A stretch of DNA of 64,000 bases, taken from the NCBI GenBank assembly GCA_028716385.1, contig JAQUPX010000003.1:335910-399909 (forward strand), in the 5' to 3' direction. Below the pieces are notes generated by a model. The model did no database searches. It worked only from the letters and a program-made list of their open reading frames with translations, and had not been told where the DNA came from. Below are positions 9,035 through 17,642 of the stretch, in pieces. A program made the translations under genes and the position numbers. Within the stretch, counting starts at the first letter, position 1; each line of letters begins with the position of its first letter. Source of the DNA: a bacterium (lineage in GTDB: Bacteria > Hydrothermota > UBA3073 > JACQXS01 > JAQTXJ01).

Positions 9035-10489
9035 ATGCATAAGAAATTAGGAATTTGGATTTTTGTGGGAATATTTGGAGTTATTAATTTTGCAACCGCA
9101 GACGCGCCGGATACTTTATGGACAAGGACTTTCGGCGGAATTCTCAGTGAAGATGGTTATGCGGTTTTGGAAACTCCTGACAGCGGATTCATCCTTGTAG
9201 GCGATAAACGCTCTTCAGGTTTTGAGGATGTCTATCTAATCAGAACGAATTCTTCCGGCGATACTCTTTGGACAAGAACTTATGGCGGAGCTGACGATGA
9301 ATGGGGGTTTTCAATTCAACATACTTCAGATGGAGGATTTATTATTGCAGGAGTAACAGAGTCCTACGGAGCAGGTTTAGAGGATGTCTATCTCATACGA
9401 ATTGATTCCTCAGGCAATACTCTCTGGACAAACTTTTGGGGTGGGGTTAATCAAGATTATGCCTATTCAGTTCAACAAACTCAAGACGGAGGATTCATTA
9501 TTGCAGGATATACGTCTTCCGCCCCAGGAGGCACAATTTATCGTGATGTTTACTTAATCAGGACAAATTCTTTAGGAGGTACCCTCTGGACAAAAACTTT
9601 TGGTGGAAATAGTTGTGATGAGGGGTACTCCGTTCAGGAAACTTCGGACAACGGATTCATTATTGTAGGTAGAACAAACTCTTTCGGAGCAGGTTTGGAG
9701 TATGGCTATCTAATCAGGACAAATTCTTCCGGAGATACCATTTGGACAAGAACTTTTGGTGACAGTAGTTATACTTGTGGCTATTCAGTTCAACAGACTA
9801 AAGACGGAGGTTTTATCATTGCGGGGGAGAAAGGTGGATTAGCCCCATGTTCTACTAATGTCTACCTTATCAAGACAGATTCTTCCGGTGATACTCTTTG
9901 GACAAGAACTTATGGAGGAACTGACCAGGATTATGGTCGTTCAGTTCAAGAAACTTCTGACGGGGGATTTATCATTGCGGGAGAGACATATTCCTGGGGT
10001 TACAGGGATGTTTATTTAATTAAGACGGATTCTTTAGGCGATACTTTATGGACAAAACTTGTCGGTGGAAATAACATTGATTGGGGTTATTCAGTTCGAC
10101 AGACTTTTGACGGGGGATATATTATTGTAGGAGTGACCACATCTTTCGGGGCAGGCGCTGATGACATTTATCTGATTAGGTTGGCTAAAGAAGAAGCGGG
10201 GGTGGAAGAAAAAAATCAAATATCAAATATTAAATATCAAATATCAACATATCCAAATCCGCTTATTCAGTCAACGGTTATCTGTTACTCTTTACCCGAA
10301 TATACGAATATACAATTAACGATTCACGATATAAGTGGCAGAACCTTGAAGACATTAGTGAATGGGGAGAAAGAGGCGGGAAGTTATAGTGCTGATTTAG
10401 ATGCAAAAGGATTAAAAACGGGGATATATTTTGTGACATTAACAGCAGGGAAAACTAAACAAACCAAGAAGTTGATTTTAATGGAATAG
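9035..10489 (+). CDS. secreted WTRTFGG-repeat propeller protein with sorting domain
   Basis: Paralogue of the protein at 2347 with an intact signal peptide (MHKKLGIWIFVGIFGVINFA). Seven repeats (TLWTRTYGG..D.GYSVQQTSDGGFIIAG..SFGAG..DVYLI) span residues about 25-385. The sorting domain is about 395-484. The linker between them (EEKNQISNIKYQISTYPNP) is encoded by AAATATCAAAT-type low-complexity sequence like that of the spacers near 15200. Probably co-transcribed with the Kelch-like gene 15 bases upstream. Confidence 0.8.
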   Translation: MHKKLGIWIFVGIFGVINFATADAPDTLWTRTFGGILSEDGYAVLETPDSGFILVGDKRSSGFEDVYLIRTNSSGDTLWTRTYGGADDEWGFSIQHTSDGGFIIAGVTESYGAGLEDVYLIRIDSSGNTLWTNFWGGVNQDYAYSVQQTQDGGFIIAGYTSSAPGGTIYRDVYLIRTNSLGGTLWTKTFGGNSCDEGYSVQETSDNGFIIVGRTNSFGAGLEYGYLIRTNSSGDTIWTRTFGDSSYTCGYSVQQTKDGGFIIAGEKGGLAPCSTNVYLIKTDSSGDTLWTRTYGGTDQDYGRSVQETSDGGFIIAGETYSWGYRDVYLIKTDSLGDTLWTKLVGGNNIDWGYSVRQTFDGGYIIVGVTTSFGAGADDIYLIRLAKEEAGVEEKNQISNIKYQISTYPNPLIQSTVICYSLPEYTNIQLTIHDISGRTLKTLVNGEKEAGSYSADLDAKGLKTGIYFVTLTAGKTKQTKKLILME

Positions 10490-10554
10490 CCCCGGGATTT
10501 CGCCAGGGATAGTGACTTCTAAGTCAGCGTGACAAAAGTTTTCGAGGAGGGAAT

Positions 10555-11817
10555 ATGAAAAAGTTGATGGTTTTATTAATAGGGGGAATATTAGCAACTA
10601 ATGCCTTCGGCAATGATTCGTTGAATATCAAAAGCGTAGGGCACTGGCATGATAATCATGTATGGAACGTTATTGTTAAAGATACAATAGCGTATGTGGG
10701 CGCTTATAATAACCTTTGTTGCGTAGACGTCTCTAATCCTGCATCTCCTCAACTTTTAGGAGAACTCTCAAACCCTGACCGAATTTCCGATATGGAACTT
10801 AAAGATACCATAGTCTATATAGGCGATTGTTTTGGAGGACTTCAAATAGTAAACGTTGCATCACCAACTACACCGCAACTTATATGCGAATACAATGTTC
10901 TGGCAACGCCTAATTTCTCTACGGCTGCTTATGGCGTAGCAGTAGTGGGCTCTTATGCTTATGTTGCGTGGAATGATTCGGGATTATGTATTCTTGATAT
11001 ATCTGTTCCCCAAACTCCTGTTCGTGAGGGGCTTTGGGATTTAGCACCAATAGCAAGCCAGGTACATTACGTAAAAGTCAAGGATAAATATGCATATGTT
11101 ACGGAACGATTTTCAGGATTGAACGTTGTAGATATCAGTGATCCCAATCAACCTGTTTATGTGACGCATATAGGAACCCCGGGAGAACCACTAGCGCTTA
11201 ACATATCAAAATCGTATTGTTATGTTGAAAATGACAGCGGCGTATCTATTTTTAATATTGCAACTCCTTCTTCTCCTACCTTAATATCTACTTATAAGGT
11301 CCGTTACCCATCTATATATATTGTTGATACTTTAGGATATATTTGCCATAACAATACTATACAGGTAGTCAATTTTGCTAAACCTTCCGCTCCAACTATT
11401 TTAGCTTATTATACCCAGGATAGCATTTCAATCGAGGGTATCTTTGCTTTGGGAAATTATATATATGTTGCAGCCGATGATTCGGGACTTATAATATTTG
11501 AATTATGCAAGCCGGCTATTGAAGAGAATGCGGATTGCGGAAAGTTGAATATGGAATTAAAAATAGGGAAAAACCCAATTACCAATCTTGCAAACATTTC
11601 TTATACTATTCCTTTTCAAAGCAATGTTGAGCTTAATATTTACGATATAACAGGCAAATTAGTAGATAAAATAGTCAATAAATTCCAATCCGCAGGGTCT
11701 TATAGCCTGAACTGGTCTGCTTCAGACAAAGTAAAAAAAATATCCGCAGGGATTTATTTTATAAAACTTTCTGCCGGGGGATACAAGGAAACAAGGAAGT
11801 TTGTGGTAATGAAGTAG
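10555..11817 (+). CDS. secreted LVIVD-repeat protein with sorting domain
   Basis: GAGGAGGG ribosome site; signal peptide residues 1-19 (ending NAFG). Repeats of about 42 residues (VKDTIAYVGAYNNLCCVDVSNPASPQLLG; DTIVYIGDCFGGLQIVNVASPTTPQL; YAYVTERFSGLNVVDISDPNQP) match the LVIVD repeat, a propeller-forming surface repeat of unknown function. The sorting domain (about 335-420) is of a different subtype from the neighbours (NISYTIPFQSNVELNIYDITGKLVDKI), so this one does not share the near-identical CTD DNA. The last codons belong to the 190-bp repeat also seen at 3906. Confidence 0.85.
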   Translation: MKKLMVLLIGGILATNAFGNDSLNIKSVGHWHDNHVWNVIVKDTIAYVGAYNNLCCVDVSNPASPQLLGELSNPDRISDMELKDTIVYIGDCFGGLQIVNVASPTTPQLICEYNVLATPNFSTAAYGVAVVGSYAYVAWNDSGLCILDISVPQTPVREGLWDLAPIASQVHYVKVKDKYAYVTERFSGLNVVDISDPNQPVYVTHIGTPGEPLALNISKSYCYVENDSGVSIFNIATPSSPTLISTYKVRYPSIYIVDTLGYICHNNTIQVVNFAKPSAPTILAYYTQDSISIEGIFALGNYIYVAADDSGLIIFELCKPAIEENADCGKLNMELKIGKNPITNLANISYTIPFQSNVELNIYDITGKLVDKIVNKFQSAGSYSLNWSASDKVKKISAGIYFIKLSAGGYKETRKFVVMK

Positions 11818-12440
11818 AGTGGTGAAGAAAGTATATCAGCAAATCAGGAGATCAGAAGGCAGGACATCAGAGGATCAGAAGATCAGGGACAGAAAACAGA
11901 AATATTCACAGAACAAAAAGACGCAGAGAAAAGAAAACACGGAAAGAATTTTTAACAGGGACTTGAAGAGACCGGTACGAGATAAAACAAATAGAAAACG
12001 AAAGACAGAGAATTTTTGGACGCAGATAAACGCAGACTTTCAGGATTAAAAAATAAAAAATTAGAGTTACAAACGTAAAAGAACAAACATAATTGGGATT
12101 GAACGGACCGGGATTTCCGCAGAAAACAGAAACGGAAAACAAAAAGAATTTTTAGCCACGGATAACGAACACGGATTTTCACGGATAACGGAAAACAGAG
12201 GACAGATAGTTTAACCGCAGATAAACACAGATTGACGCAAATAACAGAAAACCTTTGAGTAAAAAAAAGAATAGAAAAAAATTTATTTCCACGAATGGAC
12301 GCGAATTAGCACGAAAAAACAGAAAGATTGGGACAGGATTAACAGACCGGGATCTACGCAGGGAAGAGAAAACAGAAAAATAAACCACTATCGCGAAAAA
12401 GTATTTTTTACTTACAAGTTCCTTAAGAGAAAAAAATTAA
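11795..12440. repeat. repeat-filled spacer, including 190-bp repeat copy 2
   Basis: 11795-11985 duplicates 3906-4097. The rest is CACGGAT and CGCAGATAAACGCAG-type iterations (for example 12020-12040, 12154-12190, 12212-12245). ORFs here, including one at 11819-12049, consist of these repeats and have no ribosome site, so I treat the stretch as non-coding. It separates the plus-strand surface genes from thi4 on the minus strand. Confidence 0.7.
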
Positions 12441-12453
12441 TAATTAGACAATG

Positions 12454-13230
12454 CTATTTCAATTTCTTGAGTATCTGCTCTGCACAGTATTTTCCGGACA
12501 ACAACATCCCTCCGAAAATAGGTCCCATTCGTGGTGAGCCGTAAGCAGCATTTGCCGCCATACCAGTTACCCATACTCCCGGGAATACTTCTTTCGTATT
12601 CTTAATCAGAGATTTTTCTCCAACATCTGCCCACATTGAGCGTTCACCTTCTATTCCGCCGGAAGGAGTTGATAGTTTTTTCCCTGATTTTCTCTCTATA
12701 ACTTTTAAAACCTCTGTCGGATGTCCGGTTGCTTCAATTACGTATTTCGACCTTATAGTTAAAGGGTCAACATGCAAATTAGCAATTTGTGTCGCACTCC
12801 AGTTTAATACAAGCCCTGTAACCCTGCCTTTTTGCAACATAACATCTTCTACGGATATCAGATTGAATATTTGTGTTCCTGCTTTTACTGCCGCGCGTGT
12901 CAAACTACTCACAGTTTCCACAGAACTTGCAGTATAATAGCCTTGTTTCCATTTTTTTGTATCAACATCAAATTCTTGCAGTATTTTCCTGCCTTCTTCC
13001 TGGACGACAATTTCATTAAACATCATACCTCCGCCCCACATTCCACCGCCTACCGAAAGATGACGTTCAAAAAGCGCTACTTTTTTATGTTTTTGGGCAA
13101 GATAAAAGGCAGCAGTAAGTCCGGAAGGTCCAGCGCCTGCGATGGCAACATCTACGTCAAGCGAGGCAATCAACTTTTTCATATATCTTTCTATAATTGC
13201 TTCCGAAATTTTTATATCATCTAATTGCAT
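12454..13230 (-). CDS. thi4: sulfide-dependent adenosine diphosphate thiazole synthase (Thi4 family)
   Basis: Makes the thiazole half of thiamine from NAD and glycine in the Thi4 pathway. Rossmann FAD/NAD motif GAGPSG near residue 32, followed by GGGMWGGGMMFNE, and GMAANAAYGSPRMGPIFGGMLLSG at the end, all diagnostic. Where yeast Thi4 has its sulfur-donating cysteine, this protein has His153 (NLHVDPLT), as in the archaeal catalytic enzyme that uses free sulfide; the choice of sulfur donor is inferred. 258 residues is full length. AGGAGG ribosome site seven bases before the start. Monocistronic; I found no TPP riboswitch upstream. Confidence 0.9.
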   Translation of the reverse strand: MQLDDIKISEAIIERYMKKLIASLDVDVAIAGAGPSGLTAAFYLAQKHKKVALFERHLSVGGGMWGGGMMFNEIVVQEEGRKILQEFDVDTKKWKQGYYTASSVETVSSLTRAAVKAGTQIFNLISVEDVMLQKGRVTGLVLNWSATQIANLHVDPLTIRSKYVIEATGHPTEVLKVIERKSGKKLSTPSGGIEGERSMWADVGEKSLIKNTKEVFPGVWVTGMAANAAYGSPRMGPIFGGMLLSGKYCAEQILKKLK

Positions 13231-13602
13231 TTGTCCTCCTTTTGTTAAAATACATTTAATAGGAAAATCAAATTAGTCAAATTAAAAGTTCCAACGTGAA
13301 AGGGAAAAAAGAAAAATAGAGAATTTTGGACGCACCCTCCAAACAGATCGGCGGGCAGGCACGAAAAACAGAAGACAAGAAATTCAGCCACAGATAGACA
13401 CAGAGGACATAGGAAAAAAGGCATATCAGAGTATCAGATTAAAAGATTAGAGAAATAGATTATATGTAAAACTAAATAGGTAAAAGTTATCATTTTGTTA
13501 GGCAGAAAATTCCTATCTGGGGGGGAGTGAGAACAGATATTTTTTACACCCTGTCCCCTATTCCCCACTCAACAAAGGTACTTCTAATTTTTCCCCTAAA
13601 AT
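13231..13602. other. intergenic, divergent thi4/flagellar region
   Basis: AT-rich spacer with degraded repeat tracts (GGCGGGCAG near 13351; CCACAGATAGACACAGAGGAC near 13388). A TTGACT on the minus strand near 13275 may be part of the thi4 promoter. No gene seen. Confidence 0.5.
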
Positions 13603-13618
13603 TGACACAGATTTTGCT
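13603..13618 (+). promoter_or_regulatory. -24/-12 (sigma-54-type) promoter for flagellar operon
   Basis: TGACAC-N5-TTGCT, one base from the sigma-54 consensus TGGCAC-N5-TTGCW with exact spacing. The predicted start is about 13629, giving a leader of only about 6 bases before the ATG at 13635. The overlapping TGCTATATT could instead act as an extended -10. Three promoters at 42373, 44412 and 53032 share this architecture, but this one lacks their upstream GTCGA sites. Confidence 0.5.
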
Positions 13619-13634
13619 ATATTAATGCTCTTAT

Positions 13635-14699
13635 ATGGTCGAAGGTTTATATGTTGGGTCGAGTACGATGTCCGCCCGTGCACAAGAACTTGATGTAATC
13701 GCCAATAACATAGCGAACATCAACACACCGGGGTTCAAAAAGGAAGAATTTACTTTCCAGTCATTCCTTAATAAAGAACTTACGGCGTTTTCGCCTGCAG
13801 TCTCAAAAGCCGCACAGACCTATAATTTAGACCCATCTTTACTGGATTCAATAATCCAAACCGAATCCAACGGTAATGCAAACGCCGTTTCTCCTAAAGG
13901 AGCAAAAGGACTTATGCAGTTGATGGATTCCACAGCTTCTATGATGGGCGTCAGCGACTCTTTTGACCCTGAAGAAAACGTTCTCGGCGGAGCAAAATAT
14001 TTCAGGTCGCTGCTTGACCAGTTTGGAGACGTGAAGTTGGCGCTTGCAGCATATAACGCAGGACCGGGAACTGTAAAAAAATATAAAGGGATACCACCTT
14101 ATAAAGAAACACAAAACTACGTAGATAAAGTTTTAGCAGGAGTCCAGACATTAAAAAAGACCCCGAGTGTCCCTACACTACAAGGATATACTAATTTTGA
14201 ACAGGGAGAATTGGAAACAACTTCAGGGAAACTTGATTTTGCCATAGAAGGGAAAGGGCTTTTTAAGGTTACCACTCCCGAAGGCCCAAAATATACAAGA
14301 GCGGGAAGTTTTTCACTGGATAATGAAGGCACATTAGTTACCAGCCAGGGGTATCCGGTGCTCGGCGAAGGCGGGCAAATATCAATCAAAGGGAACGAAC
14401 TCTCAGTATCAAAGCGCGGTGAAATAACCGTAGATAACGAACTTATAGATAAATTTATAATAAAAAGTTTTGATAAACTTGAAAAAGACGGAAATAATTT
14501 ATTCACCGGCATAGGTGACGAGAAAGACGATTTGGACTTCTCTGTTTTGCAAGGGTATATAGAAAAATCCAATCTTAACCCGATGAAAGAACTCATTCAC
14601 CTTACCGAATTACTCAGGGCATACGAAAACTGCCAGGCAGTCGTGGCAACACAAGATGCGACGCTGGATTTACTTATAAACCAGGTAGGGAGAAGATAG
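13635..14699 (+). CDS. FlgF-type flagellar rod protein with inserted SLT lytic transglycosylase
   Basis: Residues 1-52 are a flagellar rod N-terminus (MVEGLYVGSSTMSARAQELD, then VIANNIANINTPGFKK). Residues about 53-172 are a soluble lytic transglycosylase domain with catalytic Glu77 (QTESNGN), GLMQLM (92-97) and AYNAGPG (139-145). Residues about 183-354 resume the rod protein (FEQGELETTSGKLDFAIEGKGLF, ending LLRAYENCQAVVATQDATLDLLINQVGR). Typical FlgF is about 250 residues and has no enzyme domain. Inference: the protein cuts peptidoglycan as the rod crosses the wall, a job done in proteobacteria by the FlgJ C-terminus, which is missing here. First gene of the flagellar operon; no ribosome site is visible. 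Confidence 0.85.
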   Translation: MVEGLYVGSSTMSARAQELDVIANNIANINTPGFKKEEFTFQSFLNKELTAFSPAVSKAAQTYNLDPSLLDSIIQTESNGNANAVSPKGAKGLMQLMDSTASMMGVSDSFDPEENVLGGAKYFRSLLDQFGDVKLALAAYNAGPGTVKKYKGIPPYKETQNYVDKVLAGVQTLKKTPSVPTLQGYTNFEQGELETTSGKLDFAIEGKGLFKVTTPEGPKYTRAGSFSLDNEGTLVTSQGYPVLGEGGQISIKGNELSVSKRGEITVDNELIDKFIIKSFDKLEKDGNNLFTGIGDEKDDLDFSVLQGYIEKSNLNPMKELIHLTELLRAYENCQAVVATQDATLDLLINQVGRR

Positions 14700-15420
14700 A
14701 AAGAATATCAAAAATCAAAATGCAAAAATCAAATATAAAAAAAAAGACAGTGATCAGTAGAAGAAGAAAATAAAATGCAACACTTAAACATAAAGAGGAA
14801 AGAATCAAAGCAAGGGAAGATTATAACTACAAAGTTAGCACTAGATTTAGACAAGAAACAGGATATACGGGAAATAGAGTCAAAACTCAGAATGCAAAAC
14901 CTAAAAATACAGGCAACAGGCAATAGACATGAGAGACAAGCAACAGGAAAGAAGCATCAGGAAGGCAATAGAAAAGAGACGCAAACATTAAAAATAATCC
15001 AGTTGAATTGGATAACGATTGTTAATTCGCAGGCAGGTATAAAAGAAGATTGCAACTAAAATGAAAAGACAAAGAAAATCAACCACAGAGAACACAGAGG
15101 ACAAAAAATATTTAGGGTTAAAAATCCCGGAAAAGATTCGGGACTATAGCAACAAAAAAAACAGAATGGAGATAACAACAGAGAGATCACAGAGAACAAC
15201 AAAAAATCAAAATGCAAATATCAAAATGCAAAAGACAAGAAAATTAAAAACATTAAACAGAAAGATGCCTGCCTGCGGTAGGCAGGGATTCCCGCTTTCG
15301 CGGGAATGACGGTGGTGTTGGATGGATTTCCGCCACCGCCAGAGCGGGGTCTTCGACTTTCGCCATGCCTATCGGCAGGCAAGCGGGAATGACACCCCTA
15401 CCGAAGATAAGAAACATATA
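14700..15420. repeat. repeat-rich spacer between flgF-like and flgG
   Basis: No credible gene; two ORFs (about 14775-15309) have lysine- and asparagine-rich composition and no domain. A segment at 15081-15175 recurs at 16284-16375 and contains a TCCCG...CGGGA hairpin. The GC-rich part is annotated separately. Confidence 0.65.
15268..15394. repeat. REP-like palindrome cluster
   Basis: Two perfect hairpins, CCTGCCT/AGGCAGG (15268-15286) and ATTCCCGC-TTTC-GCGGGAAT (15288-15307), are followed by further GC-rich arms (CCGCCACCGCC; GCCTATCGGCAGGC; GCGGGAATGAC again at about 15384). The GC content stands out from the surroundings. The hairpins could attenuate or stabilise the operon transcript. Confidence 0.7.
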
Positions 15421-15434
15421 GGAGGAGGGAGAAA

Positions 15435-16205
15435 ATGTTAAGAGCATTATATGCAGCGGCGACGGGAATGGAAGCGCAGGAAAAATGTTTATCCATAATC
15501 GCAAACAATCTTGCAAACGTTAATACAACCGCATTTAAGTCACAACGAGCTTCTTTTGAAGATTTATTCTATGAAACATATAAGAAACAAGACACGGAAG
15601 AACCACCTGCTCCCATACAAATAGGACACGGGACGAAACTGTCTTCTACTTCGAAAAGTTTCACCCAGGGAGAAGTGCAGGAAACACAGGCTCCTTTAGA
15701 CCTTATGATAAAAGGTGACGGTTTTTTCAAATTAACACTACCGGACGGAAGTTATGCTTATACGAGAAACGGAAGCTTCAAGCTCACAGGAGAAGGGGAA
15801 ATCGTTGATGCGCACGGTTACAAATTAGACCCCGAAATAACGGTACCGGAAAACACTACAAACATCGTAATATCCGAAGACGGTAAAGTATCGGCAACAG
15901 TTACCGGGGATACAGTACCTGAAGAAGTAGGCGAAATAACTTTGAGCAAATTTATAAATCCGACGGGACTTGAGTCCATCGGGGAAAATCTTTATAAGCC
16001 GACGGTAAACTCAGGGGAAGCAATTGACGGAGTTGCAGGATTTGACGGGTTTGGTAGTATTGACCAGGGGTACTTAGAAATGGCAAACGTAAACGTAATG
16101 GACCAGATGGTTCAAATGATTCTTGTGCAACGCGCTTACGAATTGAATTCAAAAGTCATTTCAACCGGCGACCAGATGTACGCGATTGCGAATAAGATAA
16201 GATAA
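15435..16205 (+). CDS. flgG: flagellar distal rod protein FlgG
   Basis: Forms the distal rod that passes the P and L rings. N-terminus MLRALYAAATGMEAQEKCLSIIANNLANVNTTAFKSQRASFEDLFYE and C-terminus GYLEMANVNVMDQMVQMILVQRAYELNSKVISTGDQMYAIANKIR are characteristic. 256 residues matches the usual 260. Strong AGGAGGGAG ribosome site. Downstream of the flgF-like gene in the same operon despite a 735-base repeat-filled gap. Confidence 0.95.
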   Translation: MLRALYAAATGMEAQEKCLSIIANNLANVNTTAFKSQRASFEDLFYETYKKQDTEEPPAPIQIGHGTKLSSTSKSFTQGEVQETQAPLDLMIKGDGFFKLTLPDGSYAYTRNGSFKLTGEGEIVDAHGYKLDPEITVPENTTNIVISEDGKVSATVTGDTVPEEVGEITLSKFINPTGLESIGENLYKPTVNSGEAIDGVAGFDGFGSIDQGYLEMANVNVMDQMVQMILVQRAYELNSKVISTGDQMYAIANKIR

Positions 16206-16460
16206 AAACAATTTTAGATTTTGGATTGGGGATTGAACAGATTAACAGAAAAAAAATGAGAAATTATGAATCAACAGAAAAAGCAACCACAGAGAGCACG
16301 GAGAACAAAAAATATAGGGTTAAAAATCCCGGAAAAGATTCGGGACTATAGCAACAAAAAAACAGAATGGAGATAAAAACCCAGCTGAGCCGGATAAGTC
16401 AGAGTAACGTTTCCGCCTCAGGCGGAGCACGAACTCTAACTAACTAGAGGACACAGAGAA
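16206..16460. repeat. spacer with repeated block and CCGCCTCAGGCGG palindrome
   Basis: 16284-16375 repeats 15081-15175. 16411-16426 is a TTCCGCCTCAGGCGGA palindrome of the same type as those near 4126 and 37636. AACTCTAACTAACTAGAG near 16431 overlaps the approach to flgA. No gene. Confidence 0.6.
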
Positions 16461-16467
16461 TAAAGAA

Positions 16468-17112
16468 ATGATATTAAATTTTATTATTTCGGTAATTATA
16501 TCAAGTGAAAGCCTGATAAATTTTGCCGTAACGGATATGTATAAAAGGTTACCTCCTCCGCAGCAGAACGGGAAATGGAAAGTTACGGCTCTTAACACAC
16601 CGCCTGAAGTATCCATATCCGATGCTAATTACAAACTGGAACTTGAATTACCCAAAGACATAACTTACAAAGGGACGAATTTTTCCTGGATAAAGATACA
16701 GAATGAGGATTTTTTCAAGAAAGTCCCGATTAACTTAAAAATAAGGCTCTGGGTACCGGTTGCGGCTGCCGCAAAAAGGTTAGATAAACATAAAGTATTA
16801 ACTAAAGACGATTTACAAACTAAATTCAGCGAAGAAGCAGGGATAGAAGATATAGAAGATATAATAGGAATGCGAACAAAGAGATTTATAGCAAAAGACG
16901 AGTTCGTAACAAAAGATATGATAGAACCGCTGCCTCTTGTTGAAAAAGGGGACAGGGTTGAAATCGTATTTTATAAAAACGACGTAGCCATTCGTTCTTA
17001 CGGGATATCCAAATCGGATGGGTGGTTAAACGATTCCATATTTATAGATATAAATGGTAAAATAATCAAGTCACAAGTAATCGACAAGAAAACCGTCAGG
17101 GGGGAATTATGA
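16468..17112 (+). CDS. flgA: flagellar P-ring assembly chaperone FlgA
   Basis: Periplasmic chaperone for FlgI. Hydrophobic N-terminus (MILNFIISVIISSESLINFA) serves as signal sequence. The C-terminal half (about 85-214) has the SAF/FlgA pattern: LWVPVAAAAKRLDKHKVLTKDDL, then IGMRTKRFIAKDEFVTKDMIEPLPLVEKGDRVEIVF. 214 residues is normal. The stop overlaps the flgH start by four bases (ATGA), indicating coupled translation. Confidence 0.85.
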   Translation: MILNFIISVIISSESLINFAVTDMYKRLPPPQQNGKWKVTALNTPPEVSISDANYKLELELPKDITYKGTNFSWIKIQNEDFFKKVPINLKIRLWVPVAAAAKRLDKHKVLTKDDLQTKFSEEAGIEDIEDIIGMRTKRFIAKDEFVTKDMIEPLPLVEKGDRVEIVFYKNDVAIRSYGISKSDGWLNDSIFIDINGKIIKSQVIDKKTVRGEL

Positions 17113-17642
17113 TTAGTATATATATCTTGCTTTTTAGTTTTTCTTCTTTATTCACCGAACCGAGAGCAATGAAAGTTGGGGACTTAGTTACGGTAATGAT
17201 TAGTGAATCTTCTTACGGGGTGAACAGAGCCGAAACGGTAACGAACAAAAGCGATAACGTTTCTTTTGGCGTATCCCAGGAAAACTTAGCGCCTGCGACG
17301 ATTCCGGTAAGTTTATCCGGAGGGGTATCAACAAACAACGACCATAACGGCAGGGGCAGAAGCATCAAGGAAGATAAATTAGTTGCGTATATAACGGCAA
17401 CCGTTACGGAAGTAATGCCTAACGGGAACTTAAAAATAGAAGGCGAGAAAAAAATCAATCTCAACCAGGATGCGCAGATTATTAAGGTGTCCGGAGTAGT
17501 AAGAGCCGATGACATAGAAACGGACAATTATATAAACTCAAACCGTTTAGCAAACGCCAAAATCGAATACAAAGGAAAAGGCGCAGTTGAGTCTGGACAG
17601 AAAAGAGGTTTTCTTATGAAACTTTTTGATTGGATATTCTAG
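17109..17642 (+). CDS. flgH: flagellar L-ring protein FlgH, without lipobox cysteine
   Basis: Outer-membrane ring around the rod. MKVGDLVTVMISESSYGVNRAETVTNKSDNVS and the end (VSGVVRADDIETDNYINSNRLANAKIEYKGKGAVESGQKRGFLMKLFDWIF) are typical FlgH. At 177 residues it is shorter than the roughly 230-residue proteobacterial protein. The N-terminus (MISIYILLFSFSSLFTEPRA) lacks the lipobox cysteine that usually anchors FlgH as a lipoprotein. Translationally coupled to flgA. Confidence 0.9.
   Translation: MISIYILLFSFSSLFTEPRAMKVGDLVTVMISESSYGVNRAETVTNKSDNVSFGVSQENLAPATIPVSLSGGVSTNNDHNGRGRSIKEDKLVAYITATVTEVMPNGNLKIEGEKKINLNQDAQIIKVSGVVRADDIETDNYINSNRLANAKIEYKGKGAVESGQKRGFLMKLFDWIF

Noticed and set aside
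11819..12049. 76-codon ORF after the LVIVD gene
   Set aside because: Made entirely of dispersed repeat sequence shared with 3928-4097, lysine/arginine/glutamine-rich, with no ribosome site.
13231..13450. TPP riboswitch upstream of thi4
   Set aside because: Neither the CTGAGA nor the later conserved thi-box bases are found on the minus strand.
13597..13623. Sigma-28 promoter for the flagellar operon
   Set aside because: TAAA is present but the -10 (GCTATATT) does not match GCCGATAA; the -24/-12 pattern fits better.
14775..15309. Two ORFs in the flgF-like/flgG spacer
   Set aside because: Low-complexity lysine/asparagine/glutamine composition and repeated DNA; no domain or start signal.
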